Shown here: positions 11,694 through 24,800 of the stretch, piece after piece
How positions within the stretch are numbered: the first letter of the stretch is position 1
How the letters are laid out: each line of letters begins with the position of its first letter
Source: Panax quinquefolius
Lineage: Eukaryota > Streptophyta > Magnoliopsida > Apiales > Araliaceae
Assembly (NCBI GenBank): GCA_020205615.1
Contig: CM035168.1
Coordinates: 123,279,573-123,343,572, forward strand
Direction: 5' to 3'
DNA: 64,000 nt
The notes under the pieces: generated by a model
The model's database searches: none
What the model saw: the letters and a program-made list of their open reading frames with translations, nothing else
What the model was told of the DNA's origin: nothing
Program-made: the position numbers and the translations under genes

Positions 11694-13627
11694 GGTTTTC
11701 ATCAATTTTATCATTGAGACTCGACTTAATAAATAAACCACCACATCTAATCATCCCCGCATACCACGGTCGAGGATTTTCATCAAATTATCAATGGTCA
11801 TGACTATACCGAATCACCCCTGGTCATAATCATACCAAAAACTATCCATCATCGCATTACAGAGCCATCGACGACGACTTTTGTCACATCATTTATATCA
11901 AGTCGTGATTATACCGAATGATCCCCGGTCATAATCATACTAAGTTCATCTATGCATCGTAAGCCAAAGATAACATAATATAACATGAGGATGATGACAA
12001 TGACATAGTAATTCAATAAAACAAGTTCAAGAATTATTTAATCCATGAATTATTAACGTCAAATTGTCAACATAATACTATATTTAGAGTGAGAGTAAAA
12101 TTCAAGAATGATCGGAAGAATATTTCCATGAAAAGATCTTTGGATGAAACGCAAATATCAAGGATATTCTACTAATTTCATGGAGTATATAAGTCAAAGT
12201 TTTAACAATTTGGGTATAATAAAGAATGGAATAACAAAAAAATCACCGTAAATGCGATGCAGATGTATAGGCAGTTATTCCAACAGAATAATAATAACGG
12301 AACCGAAGTCGGGTGAAATTCACACCAAGCGGGATGTTCCAATGAGAATAATAAAGATGGAACGGATCCGATTGTAAAACACATGATAGGATATTCCAAC
12401 GAGAATGATAAAGAGGCGGAACCGAGTTAGGTGTAAAACACATGAGGATGTTCCAATGAGAATAATAAAAGCGGAACCAGTCCGGGTGTAAAACACATGA
12501 TGCAGGATGTTCAAGCAGAATAATAGAAGAATGTCACAAAGTATAGGGTAAACAGGTATATGAGTTATTCCAGCGAGAATAAATAAGAATGGAATAACAT
12601 AAGGATTTCACCAAGTATAGGATATCGCCGCATATCTGATTATGTATAGGGTATGTCACTTTTACAAAAGTTATTCCAAATGAGAATAATAGTGAATGGA
12701 ATAATGAAGTTCTCTTCAAGAAGAAAGAATAACACCCCTTACCGTAAAAGAACCGAATATAGAAGTAGTGAAGTAGCGAGAATACTCTTCTTCTTTCTAT
12801 AATTTTTCTCTATAAGCTTCTCTCTATAATTTTCTCTCTGTAGTTTCAATGAATTCGTAAAGAAAATAATGAAGGAATGAGCTTTATTTATAGGAAAATG
12901 GAATGCATAAGAACTAATCCATGAACGGTCCAGATTGATTTACTTTAATCGACGGTCCATATTTAAAGAAAAATCTTTTAAATAAAATATAATATATTCT
13001 ATTTATATAAAAACATTTTACTATGCAAAACACTATGCAATACTATGCAAAACTTATGCAAAACACTATGCAACACTATGCATAATAAAATATAATATAT
13101 TCTATTTATAGAATAACTTTAATAAAGTATTCTATTTTATATAAAAGATGTTTCGTTTTATTACGTTAATAATCTGAATAAAACAAAAGCGTCATTATCA
13201 TTATAATAATTCATATTATTAATCGATAATAATGGAATCAAACCGAGTGACTTCTCACATAGGCATCGATAATCAATCGTGGTGTCTACTATGCAACCAC
13301 ACGTATTCAGATCTTTTACTACTGAAAGTAGTTCAACGAAGATCAACGGTAAAACTTCCGCCGTTATTTTAATAAAATATTTTTGTCGTTTTCTCAATCC
13401 GACAATAATTACATTATTGGGGTCCACCAATGATTGAGTAGTTGTACGAATATTCCTGCTAGCTAGAATATTCTCAAAACCAATCGAATATAATATAACC
13501 ACTTGCATACTTTACAAAATTTATAAATAATACCCACAACTATAATATTATCTTAAATTCACACCATAATATAAAAAATTATTTCGACAAAATTTAAATC
13601 TTTATTGATAAAATCTGGGGCCTCACA
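11694..13627 (-). repeat. Gamma 3' LTR, inner part (R/U3 side)
   Basis: This is the continuation of the LTR begun at 8775. It carries the 60-bp-class array at about 12270-12520, the minus-strand TATA box CTATAAATA at 12885-12893, and an upstream ACTATGCAAAACAC array at about 13020-13085. It ends GGGGCCTCACA at 13627. Total rebuilt LTR length is about 2437 bp. Confidence 0.9.
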
Positions 13628-15935
13628 ATCTCCTCTCCTTATGGAATTTCACCCTCGAAATTAGGTAGTGCATTACTGGTATGATAAAGAGGTGAGGATA
13701 CCTTGAATACCTTTATCGTTGAAAACATTAAATTCATTTTGCAATCCTACCAAAGATATTCATTAACAATTCATCTTTGCACTACAGGCCAAAGATATCT
13801 GTTGTAAAACCAATAATACCGAGACTCGACTTAATAGTATCACAACCATGAATTATCCGTACCTTCTTGGCTAAGGATATTCGTGTTTTCAATTACTGAT
13901 CATGATTATACCGAATAATCTGGTGGTCATAATCATACCAAGTCTATCAATGCACTACTACTGACAAAGATGACTTTTACCACATCCATGAATTAATATT
14001 TCATTCTTTGAGACTCATTTCAATAATTAATCCATATCATCGAATCATCCCCGCTTTCTACATGTGCCAAGGATATTCATTAGTATCACGACCATTTAAT
14101 TATCCATGCACTACTGACAAAGATAATCGTGTATTCATTAAGTATCACGACCACAAATTATCCATGCACTACTACCAAAGATAATTGTGTATTCATTAAG
14201 TATCACGACCACAAATTATCCATGCACTACTACCAAAGATAATTGTGTATTCATTAGTATCACGACCACAAATTATCCATGCACTACTACCAAAGATAAT
14301 TGTGTATTCATTAATATCACGACCACAAATTATCCATGCACTACTACCAAAGATAATTGTGTATTCATTAGTATCACGACCACAAATTATCCATGCACTA
14401 CTACCAAAGATAATTGTGTATTCATTAGTATCACGACAACAAATTATCCATGCACTACTACCAAAGATAATTGTGTATTCATTAAGTATCATCGCGACCA
14501 CAAATTATCCATGCACTACTACCAAAGATAATTGTGTATTCATTAGTATCACGACCACAAATTATCCATGCACTACGGCCAAAGATAATTGTGTATTCAT
14601 TCTGAGTTATGATTATCTTAAGAACAATCCCCTGGTCATAATCATACCAAGTCCATCTACTGAAGCCACGATGACTTTCAACATAATATAAGCGTGAGGA
14701 TAATGATATAAAGAATCAATCAAATGAGATAAAGGATAAATATTAAACATTTATAATATAATTTATCCGAGATTCAAGAATATCCCCATGTTTTCAATCA
14801 CTTAATAATCTCATAATCTAATATCATTAATATTATAACAATATTTTAATCACTTCTTAAATTTATAAACAATTTATCTTAATTGTTTACGCTTTACCAT
14901 ATAATGCATTTAATCATTCAAAAATGTCATACTCATAAAATATCATCACCAATTATCAAATCCCTCATCAAAAAATATGCATATACTCTATATAGGATTC
15001 TCTAGCCATAAAATCCTATTTTCAACTTTGTTACTTCACATAACATATTTAACTCATATGTTCGTAACTAAACTATTTTCATGAAAAATACCAAATCAGC
15101 CCCAAAAATATTTCTTTTCTGGGATTTAGCATAATATAGTCCCATAATGAAAATATATTTTTCTCGGAATTTTTAAAATTCATTTACTATTTTTTAAAAA
15201 TCAATTTCCACTTAATTCCTTAAGAAATTAGCTACCTCAAGTTTAACTCCAAAAATTCCCAAATCTTGGCAGGACCTTACACATGTTAACGTGAGCTTCC
15301 AGTTTAAATTTCATGGTCATCGGAGTTATAGAACTCCGGTTATAGCATTTTTCGTCGGAAAAACCTAAATATTGAAATAGTCATAACTTGCTCATTTTAA
15401 GTCAGAATGAGCTCATTTTTGGACAGGAGGTACTTTATACCATATAATTTCATGTCCCAAAAGGCCAGAATTTTTCTCATAATTTAAGTGGCCGAAATAG
15501 TCCCTTAAAGTTTCTGGGCAGTAGCATTTTCGAAATTTACAGCTTTGGCCTCATTTGCTAAAATCAGTCCACACAAAAATCTACAACACCTTTTCCAGTA
15601 ATTCCACTTGGATTAGTTAGGTAACTCATAGATCTAACTCTAGAACTTGACCATACTCAAAAATTCAAAATATAATAGGAGATATGGTCAATTGAATTTC
15701 ATGTTACGTTTTTCACCAAAATCTGATTTTCAACTCTTTGTGATTTCTAAGAAACTTTCATGTTTTCACATACCAACCAACATAACTCATCATAAAACTT
15801 ACTAATACTTCATATACCCATGATTTTCATTATTCCAATGCTTTTATTATGACTTTCATCATAAACCACGTAAACTGTTCATTTAGTTGAAGAAATATTT
15901 GAGGGTTTAAGAAATGGGTTTTTGTCTTTGGGGTC
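13628..15935 (-). mobile_element. Non-coding internal region of gamma replacing RT-RNaseH-IN
   Basis: Homology to the autonomous elements covers only the polypurine end (13628 to about 13715) and resumes at about 15935 in the protease-RT linker. Between lies DNA with no conserved protein. It holds the 57-bp array, then about 1.2 kb including the words GGAGTTATAGAACTCCGG and TGAGCTCATTTTTGGACAGG. The same 1.2 kb follows the array in delta (about 62220-63470) with few changes, so this is a shared, propagated structure and not random decay of one copy. Confidence 0.8.
14080..14600. repeat. 57-bp tandem array (about 9 copies) inside gamma
   Basis: Unit phrases are TATCACGACCACAAATTATC, CATGCACTACTACCAAAGAT and AATTGTGTATTCATTA. 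The unit is 57 bp, equal to 19 codons, so it stays open on both strands and yields repetitive open frames (14187-14531 +, 14245-14691 +, 14196-14501 -) that I do not regard as genes. A single diverged version of the unit exists inside the LTRs (for example about 27300-27350), the probable source. Confidence 0.93.
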
Positions 15936-15939
15936 AATA

Positions 15940-16706
15940 CAAATTCGATTTCACGCTCTAGGGTAGGCTAGGAAATCTTCAAGAATACGTCAAGAAATTT
16001 ATTAATGATAGAAATATCATTCAAAACTGTTACTCTCATCCAAGACTTGGATAGTACGTCACATTGATACGAACTGTGACTTCTATCCCTTAACCTAGAT
16101 AGCACCTCACAATGATACCTATAAACTTGCCATCTTCAGTCATGACGTCGCCTACAGAAAGTCTGGCTTCGGTGCATTCCACACAAGGAAGTCAACAACG
16201 AAAGGTTCGGGGCTCTTTACTTATGGCTTGATATAACAGTGATTAACTTTAGGGTTTGGTTACTTTGAATTCGTATAACAGGTTGGTTAGGAATATGAAA
16301 GCTAACAACCTTACAAAAAGAATAATGAGTAGTTAATCAATCGTTTTCAAAAATTACCTCAAAGGCAAGTATTTTCAAAGAGATAAGATCGACAGGTAAC
16401 GTGAAAGTGTTTATTTGAAACAACAAGATTAAAAAAAATAGTAGCGGTAACGAAGGCTCCTACTAACGAAGTTTCAACCAATAAGTCAAAGTCTAACTTC
16501 TCCGGAGTCAAATTTAAACGTTGAACGCAAGCAAGAGAGATAAAAGAATGGGTAGAACCGGTATCTAACACGGTATAGACTTCGCAAGAGCTTATGATTA
16601 ACTTACCCGTGATAATTTTATTCAGGTTCCTCGTCACGAGAAAAAAAACGCTCTCTCTTAAACTACCGGCTCTGGTTTGTGCAGGGATGACCTTTGGTGC
16701 CTCCAT
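15940..16706 (-). pseudogene. Gamma retropepsin (protease) remnant
   Basis: The frame at 16359-16706 carries the retropepsin active-site motif DTGSTHSF at about residues 49-56, followed by a region matching the alpha and beta proteases. Downstream the reading frame is lost and a segment at about 16030-16215 has no match in alpha. Translation would stop before any reverse transcriptase. It overlaps the gag frame end by a frame change at 16706-16708, possibly a sequence error. Confidence 0.75.
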
Positions 16707-16707
16707 C

Positions 16708-17650
16708 CTAGTTGAATTCGCCTTCTTGATGGCGACAAAATCGAGCTAAGTGGCCTTCTCTTCCACAATTATAACATGCTTTGGATGGCATGGCGCAGTT
16801 CGGACTGATGTGTCCCTCTCCTCCGCATTTGAAGCATATGATAGGTGGTCCTTCTCCTTCCTTAACAACAAGTGCTGGTGCTGACGTCTTTCCATCATTG
16901 TTGAATCTCCTTTTCTTGAAATGTCCATTCTTATTATTTTGGCCCTGATTACCACCGAAGTGGTTACCATATCTGGCCTGTTGATTCCCTCCACGCTTGT
17001 TGTCACCGCTTCGATGACTACTTTCATTTGGTATTATAATTTTCTTAATTTGCTTCTCTTTTAGTTGCGTTGACTCGTTATCGCGCTCCACTAACTGAGC
17101 CCTATTTACAACATCTGAATAAAAACACAGTTTATGAGAAATAAGATGTTGACGTATCTCTGGCTTCAAACCTCTTAAAAACATTCGCGCCATTCTCTCT
17201 TCATTATCCACCAAGTGGGACGCAAATCGTGATAACTCCGCAAATTTTGCCTCGTATTGCGACACGGTCATATTGTTTTGTTCCAACTTGATAAACTCCA
17301 CCTCCTTCATGTGGCGAATACTTTCAGGAAAGTATTTGTCGTTGAACAGCTCCTGGAACTTCTCCCAAGATATCTTCAGTACAGCAGGTTGAGTACGTTT
17401 TACCGATTCCCACCAGTAATCTACCTCTCCGCGTAACATAAAGGCGGCAAAGAGAACCTTTTGCTCCTCGGAGCATCCCAAGACATCAAATATCTTGGTA
17501 ATCTGCTTTATCCATGCTTCCTTGAAGTGGTTTTGGCTCTCCCTTAAACTCCGGTGGTCCCAGCTCCTTGAATTGTTTAGCGGTGACCGCCCGAGAGTTT
17601 TCTGTGTTTCCACCTACGTTTTGGACAGGAATCGCTTTCGCCTGATGTTA
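16708..17650 (-). CDS. Gamma gag (capsid-nucleocapsid) open frame, 5' end broken
   Basis: About 270 residues are in one frame from roughly 17530 down to 16708. The capsid-type core contains FAAFMLRGEVDYWW and ELFNDKYFPESIRH. A basic Asn/Gly-rich linker follows, then two CCHC zinc knuckles, CFKCGGEGHISPNC and CYNCGREGHLARFC, that bind RNA. The N-terminal part (above about 17530) is frameshifted relative to alpha and truncated near 17650, and no proper ATG remains (the frame starts at a GTG). It is the best-preserved gag in the window although the element has no polymerase, as expected if the lineage relied on its own gag but borrowed pol. Confidence 0.8.
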
Positions 17651-17812
17651 GCATTACGATTTATTTTTATATAAATCTATATTATTAATTGGGTTTGTTA
17701 AAATAGAAATAAGTTAATTTTTATATTTATTATTATCCCCTTTAATGTTTTTTCTTATTTTTGTAATAATATAGATAAAAGGATTATTAATATAAAAAAT
17801 AAATACCATTAT
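17651..17812. other. AT-rich segment between gamma and alpha
   Basis: Very AT-rich DNA without coding potential. Its last five bases, ATTAT (17808-17812), are the left target-site duplicate of alpha. With alpha removed it joins the similar AT-rich DNA at 40663 onward. Confidence 0.75.
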
Positions 17813-19239
17813 TGTGACGCCCCCAAAATAGGTATACATCACTCATCTTGAGTCGCCAAATACATGGTACAAAATTCAAATACAAACTAATAATACATCA
17901 GTCGTGTAAAATACGACAAAACATATACTGTGAGTTTAAATACAAATATTGTCTTCTAGACAATATCCACTCTCAGAATAAGTCCTCATTACATTTATTG
18001 TCACACTATTTAACAGAATAGTGAGGACTACTAGCTAACACTATCATCCGAACCATTACTCCGTTCCCCGACTCGTCCCAGCTACGTTCTCATTTCCTGA
18101 AGAGAATAGTGAAAGAAAGGGTGAGCTCAACTAGCCCAGTAAGAAATATTATGACTAAGATAATGCAGGATAAAAATATCATTAGTCTTCAACAATATTA
18201 AACTGATAAAATACAATAGACATCAAGTTTAACTGCAGCGGACAAGCAATCCATTAAAAGAGTCAAGTAGAGAATAAAATCTACTATCTTTTATGATTTA
18301 AAAGGTTTTTCATCACTTTTATCGTTGAGAGACTCATTTAAATAAATAATCCACATCATCCACCGCACTACGCAAGGATATTCATTAGGTCACGTACCAC
18401 AAATTCCATGCACTACGGGCCAAGGATATTTGTGTATTCATCAATGGTCATGATTATGCCAACAACTGTCCATCAATGCACTACGGGCCAATGAGGACTT
18501 TTATCATACCAAGTCCATCTATGCACTACAGGCCACAGATGACTTTCAAAAAATTATAAACATGAGGATGATGACAATGATATAAGAATTCAATAAAACA
18601 AGTTCAAGAATTAATTTGTCCAGGAACCAATAACGTCCAAATTGTCAACATGATACTTCTTTGCAGAGTAAAATTTAAGAATGCTCAGAAGAATATTTCC
18701 ATGAAAAGATACTAGATGAAGCGCAAATATCAAGGATATTCTACTAATTTCATGGAGTATAGAAGTCAAAACTTTAACCAACGGAGTATAATAAAGAATG
18801 GAATAACAAAAGAAATCACCATGTATGAGGTACTTCGCATAGACAGGTTATTCCAACAGAATAATAAATAACGGAATCAGGTCAGGCAAAATTCTTGCAA
18901 AGCGGGATGTTCCAAAGTAATAATAAATAATGGAATAACAATGAAATCACCATGCATGCGGTACTTGATGTATAAAAGTTATTCCAATGAGAATAATAAA
19001 GATGAGAACCGAGTCAAGGTGTAAAACACATGCATGTGATATTCCAATGAGAATAATAAAAAGAGCGGAACCAGTCCGGTGTAAAACACATGCATGAGGA
19101 TATTCCAATGTAATAATAAAGATAGAATAATAGAAGAATGTCATAAAGTATAGGGTAGCCCGCGTATATAGGTTATTTCAACAGAATAATAAAGAAATGG
19201 AATAACAGAAGAATTTCACCAAGTATAGGGTAGACCGCG
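17813..19239 (-). repeat. Alpha 3' LTR, first part
   Basis: It matches 38002 onward, including the variant words AAAATAGGTATACATCAC and CTTCTA(G/A)ACAATATCC not found in other LTR copies. It contains a 60-bp-class array at about 18850-19110 and is interrupted at 19239 by element beta. Confidence 0.92.
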
Positions 19240-21862
19240 TGTGACTCCCCCAAAATTAGGTATACATCACCCATCTTGGGTCGACACTTACATGGTACAA
19301 AATTTAAAAACAACTTATTAACATAACTGTCGTGTATAATACGACATAAACTGTGAGTTTAAATACAAATATCGTCTACTAGATATTATACAAACTCAAA
19401 TAAAAAGTCCTCATTACAGTTATTATCACACTTATTTTACTGAATAGTGAGGACTACTAATGCTATCTTCAGGACCATCACTGCGTTCCCCGACTCGTCC
19501 GGTATATTATATTATCATTTCGAAGAAAACGGTGAAAGAAAGGGTGAGCTCAACTAGCCCAAGAAGAAATATTATGACTAAGATAATGCGTAATAAATTA
19601 TCAATAGTCTTCAATAATGTTAAACCGATAAAATACAATAGACAACCGGTTTAAGCTGCGTAATGAATATGCAATCCATTAAAAGAGTCAAGTAGAAAAT
19701 AAAGTCTACTATCTTTTAGGTTTTAAAAGGTTTTTCATCATTTGTTTATATTTGAGACTCGACTTTAATAAATATTTCACATCATCGAATCACCCCGCAC
19801 TACTGGCCCGAGGATATTCTTTAGTATCACGACCACAATTATTCATGCACTACGGGCCAAGAATATTTTGTGTATTCATTAATGGTCATGATCATGCCAA
19901 CAATCGTCCATCAATGCACTACTACTAATCGAGGATTTTTATCACATCATTTGTAACATTACTACCATGATTACAATCGAATAGTCTCTCGGTCATAATC
20001 ATATCAAGTCCATCTATGCACTACAGCCACAGATGACTTTCAAAAAATATAAACATGAGGATGATGACAATGATATAAGAATTCAATAAAACAAGTTCAA
20101 GAATTATTTTATCCAGAATTATTAACGTCCAAATTGTCAACACGATAATCTTTTTTTTGTAGAGTAAAATTCAAGAATGATCGGAAGAATATTTTCATGA
20201 AAAGATCTTTGGATGAAACGCAAATATCAAGGATATTCTACTAATTTCATGGAGTATAAGTCAAAGTTTTAACCATTTGGGTATAATAAAGAATGGAATA
20301 ACAAAAGAAATCACCATGCATGCGATAGACCGCATATGCATGAGTTATTCAAATGGAATAATAAATAACGGAACAGTCGGGTGAAATTCACACACCGCGA
20401 TGGATGTTCCAAACGAGAATAATAAAGATGGAACCGGATCCGATTAAAAAACACACACATAGGATATTCCGATGTAATAATAAAGAGCGGAACCAGTCCG
20501 GTGTAAAACACATGCACAGGATGTTCCAACGAGAATAATAAAAGAGCGGAACCCAGTCGGGTGTAAAACACCATGAGCATGGATGTTCCAACGAGTAATA
20601 ATAATAAAGAGCGGAACCAGTTGGGTGTAAAACACATGTGATGAGGATGTTCCAATGAATAATAGAAGAATGTCACCAAGTATAGGGTAAACCACTTATA
20701 CGAGGTTATTCCAATGAATAATAAGCAATGGAATAACAACAGTTTCTCTTCATGAATAAGAAAGAATAACACCCCTTACATTTGGTAGGAGATTGAATCT
20801 TCGCAAAGGTGTAGAACAAAATACTCTTCTTCTTTCTCTTATTCTCTCTATACTTTTCTCTCTCTATAGCTTGAATGAATTCATGAAAATAATGAAGCCC
20901 TAGGCCTCTATTTATAGAAGATTTCTAGCTTAGCACTTAAGTAGTGAAAAAAGGCAAGTGGCTCGACGAATTTGGTTTGGCGCTTTGTAATGTGAAGCGA
21001 CAAGTGGTTCGACGCTTTTGTAATGTGAAACGACAAGTGGTTCGACGTCTGGTAAAGGTAATTACTATTAACGAAGGTAAATACTATTGACGAAGGTAAA
21101 TACTATTCACAAGGGTAATTACTATTATTGGCGAAGGTAATTACTTATCGACGAAGGTAAATACTATTCACAAGGGTAATTACTATTGTGAAGGTAATTA
21201 CTATTGACGAAGGTAAATACTATTGACGAAGAGACTCTTAGATGATGACATATGAGCCCCCATAAAATAATCAAACTTACCACAAATCATTTTTTTTTTC
21301 ATCAACACATATTTAATCTTTCAACAATTATTAATCATTTATAACTTGTCGTCTCAATTATTGATTTAATACTATAACATATTATCTGATGATGATCTTG
21401 TGACAATAATTGAATCAATAATATAAGAGATATGATCAAAGCAATTCATTGTAGTAATAATTGAGCATAATTGAGTGACTTCTTACGTAAGCATCAATAA
21501 TCAATATACTGCAGTGTCTACTTATCAACTACGCCAGACATCGTACTTTTACCAACCGGGTAGTTCAACAGCTTTTAACGGTAACACCTCCGCCGTTATT
21601 TTTATAAAATATTTTTGTCGTTTTCTCAATCCGACAATAATTTTGTCATGGGGTCCACCAATGATTGAGCATTTATACGTATATTAATATTCCTAACAAA
21701 AAGAATATTCCCCGACCAAACGAATATTTTATAACAACTTGCATACTTTGTAAAATTTATAAATATTACCCACAACTATAACATTATATCAAATTTATTC
21801 CATAATATTCAAAAATAATATTTATAGAAAAAATTCATCTTTATTAAAAAGTGGGTCTTACA
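19240..21862 (-). repeat. Beta 3' LTR
   Basis: 2623 bp, from TGTGACTCCCCCAAAATTAG to GGGTCTTACA. It has a 60-bp-class array at about 20340-20660, a minus-strand TATA near 20910, and an array of GAAGGTAATTACTATT-type units at about 21050-21235. It is followed by the polypurine tract (plus strand ACCTCCCTTCTTATGAAA). Confidence 0.92.
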
Positions 21863-24800
21863 ACCTCCCTTCTTATGAAATTTTACCGAAATTAGGGGGT
21901 ACGATACTGGTATGTCGAAGAGGTAAGGATACCTTGATTTCATTTGATTCTAACTCCCAAGTCATTTCCTCAACATCGTGGTTCTTCCACAAAACTTTGA
22001 CTTGAGGTATAACCTTGGAGGCGTAGAATATGTTCCTTCTTATCCAAAATTTGAACAGAACCTCTTCATACGTCAAATCTTCCGCTATTTCGTCCGGTTC
22101 TAACTCAATAATATGGTTCGGGTCTTTCACATATTTACGTAACATAGATATGTGAAAACGCGTTATGAACACGGAGACATATTTGGCGGTAAAGCAGTCT
22201 ATAGGCCACGATTCCTACTCGATCGAGGATTAAAAATGGACCGATGAATCGAGGGTTAAGTTTTCCTCTCTTTCCAAATCTTGTAACTCCTTTCCATGGA
22301 GCAACTCTTAACAACACATGATCTCCTATATCGAATTCCACGTCCTTTCGATGAAGATCAAGATAACTCTTTGTCGATTTTGTGAGGTTTTTATACGTTG
22401 TCGGATCGTTTGAATCTTTTCCAGTAGTCATACGTACTCAACTCCGGTCCCAACAACGTTGCTTCACCCACCTCATCCCAAAGATCTTGGAAACGACACT
22501 TTCTTCCATACAACGCTCGAATGGAGCCATGCCAATACTAACGATAACTGTTGTTGTAGGAAAACTCCACCAATGGTAAGAACTTGTCCCAACTCCCCTT
22601 GAAATCAAGGACACGAGTCTTAATAGATCTTCAAGAGTTTGAATAGTCCTCTCCGATTGTCCAGTCCATCCGAGGATGATATGCAGAAGCTAAATCGTAA
22701 AGTCTGTGCCCATAGCTTTTTGCAAACTAACCCAAAATCGTGAAGTGAATCTTGGGTCTCGATCGAAACTATGGATCTGCAGATACCATGCGATCTTACA
22801 ATCTCGTTTATGTACATCTGAGCAAGGCGTTCAAGTGTATAAGTTTCTCGATCGGAAGAAATGAGCAGACTTGGTCAACCTATCAACAATGACCCAAATC
22901 GCATCAATGCCTTGAGAAACCGTAGGAAGACCCCAGAATTGAAATCCATGGTAATGTGCTCCCACTTCCATTTTGGAATTTTAAGTGGTTGCAATGGACC
23001 TTTTGGTACTTGATGCTCCTCTTTAACTCGTTGACAAGTTAGACACCTTGAGATAAAATAAATGCTTATCTCTCTCTTCATATTGCTCCACCAAAATGTA
23101 TGGCCGAATATCATGATACATTTTGGTACTCCCTGAGATGGATTGCAAATGGTGTGTTGTGTGCCTCCATCATGATATTATACTTTAAATCGTGGTCGTT
23201 AGAACACAAAGTCGGTGTTGACTCAAGTATTCCTTCTTCATCGATTCTTGCTTCCTAAGATAAGACCTTCTTGCACTTTCTTCCTCATACGCATCACCTC
23301 CGTGTGCAGCTTGAGCGCCTTTAACTTTATCAATTAAAGTCGGTTCTACTCAGATACCGCTTATCATCACACGCGCGTCCCTCGAGTCTTTAATTCTATC
23401 TCCATCCTTTGCAAGTCACACAAAATGGGCCTTTGCGTTGACAATATCGCACTTTTCGTACTTGTATATGATTTTCTACTCAATCGTCATTACTACCACG
23501 TTCGCTTTTCCAGGATGGTATTGGATGGTATGATCATAATCTTTCAATGGTTCAAGCCAACGTCGTTGTCGCGTGTTGAGTTCCTTTTGAGTGAAGAAAT
23601 ATTTGAGGCTTTTATGATCCGTAAAGATCTCCACTTTCTCCCCATACAAGTAATGCCTCCAAATTTTAAGTGCAAAGAAGACAACCAACCGCTAACTCTA
23701 GATCATGAGTAGGATAATTCCTCTCATATATTTTTTGAGTTGTCGCGAGGCATAAGCTATTACTTTTCCATGTTGCATGAGAACACATCCCAACCCTTTG
23801 CTCGAAGCATCACTTTGTAGATGACAAATCCCTCCGAGCGGATGGTATTGTCGAGCAGGTCTTTGAAATAAGTCTCTCTTGAGTTCTTGAAAACTCTTCT
23901 CACATTCTTCGCTCCAATAGAACTTTGTATCTTTCCGAGTCATTTGAAATAATGGAATAGCGATTCGAGAAAATCCTTCCACGAATCTCCGATAATAACC
24001 AACTAAACCAAGAAAGCTACGTACTTGGTCCTTCGATTTAGGTTGTTCCCGACTTTGAATAGCTTCAATCTTTCTTTGGGTCAACAGATATTCCATGACT
24101 TGATACCACGTGCTCAAGGAATGCTACTTCTTGAGCCGAACTCGCATTTCTTCAATTTGGCATAAAGCTTATATTCACGAAGCTTTTGGAGTGTCAGCCT
24201 CAAGTGTTGCTCATGATCTTCACGGCTTTTGGAATAAATAAGGATGTCATCAATAAAGACGACCACAAAGTGATCTAAATATTCCTTGAATACTCGGTTC
24301 ATCATATCCATGAAGGCAAGAGGGAGCATTAGTCAATCCAAAGGACATGACTAGGAATTCATAATGCCCGCATGCAGGGAGTTTCGAAAGCCGCGTCTTT
24401 GGAATGTCGGTGGTTCTAATCTTCAATTGGTGATATCCTAACGAAGATCAATCTTTGAAAAGAATTTGGCTCCTCTTTGAATCGGGTCAAACAGTCATCA
24501 ATACGTGGCAATGGATACCTATTTTTGATGGTGACGTGATTCAACTCCCGATAATCAATACAAAGTCGCATACTCCCATCTTTCTTCTTCACGAATGTAA
24601 AGCAGAGCACCCCAAGGAGAAGTACTAGGACGAATAAAGCCAATGTCTAACAATTCTGCGGTTGGGTTTTAACTCACGAAGTTCAATAGAGCCATTCGAT
24701 ATGGGGCTTTGGAAATAGGTTTTGTACCGGGTTCAAGAGTCGATACAAAATTCAATTTCACGCCTGGGGTAGGCGGGGAAGTTCTTCGGGAATACGTCGG

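Larger units (their letters stand above)
8775..17650 (-). mobile_element. Retroelement gamma: gag-protease non-autonomous Ty3/Gypsy element, 5' truncated
   Basis: In element sense (minus) the order is: a broken gag at about 17650-16708, protease to about 15940, 2.2 kb of non-coding DNA with a 57-bp array, a polypurine tract at about 13628-13645, then the 3' LTR (13627-11694 plus 9277-8775, split by a nested solo LTR). The element lacks the reverse transcriptase, RNase H and integrase that alpha and beta carry. The 5' LTR, PBS and start of gag are missing: at about 17650 the sequence passes into AT-rich DNA that flanks element alpha. The left flank (8770-8774) is GGTAC; no partner TSD exists because the right end is lost. 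The same internal layout recurs in delta (61014 onward). Confidence 0.85.

Noticed and set aside
8775..13627. Tandem duplication of LTRs as a complete small element
   Set aside because: GGTTT duplicates and the restored host phrase show a solo LTR inside an LTR, with no internal domain between.
14080..14600. CRISPR-like array
   Set aside because: Units are contiguous 57-bp tandem repeats without unique spacers, in a plant retroelement.
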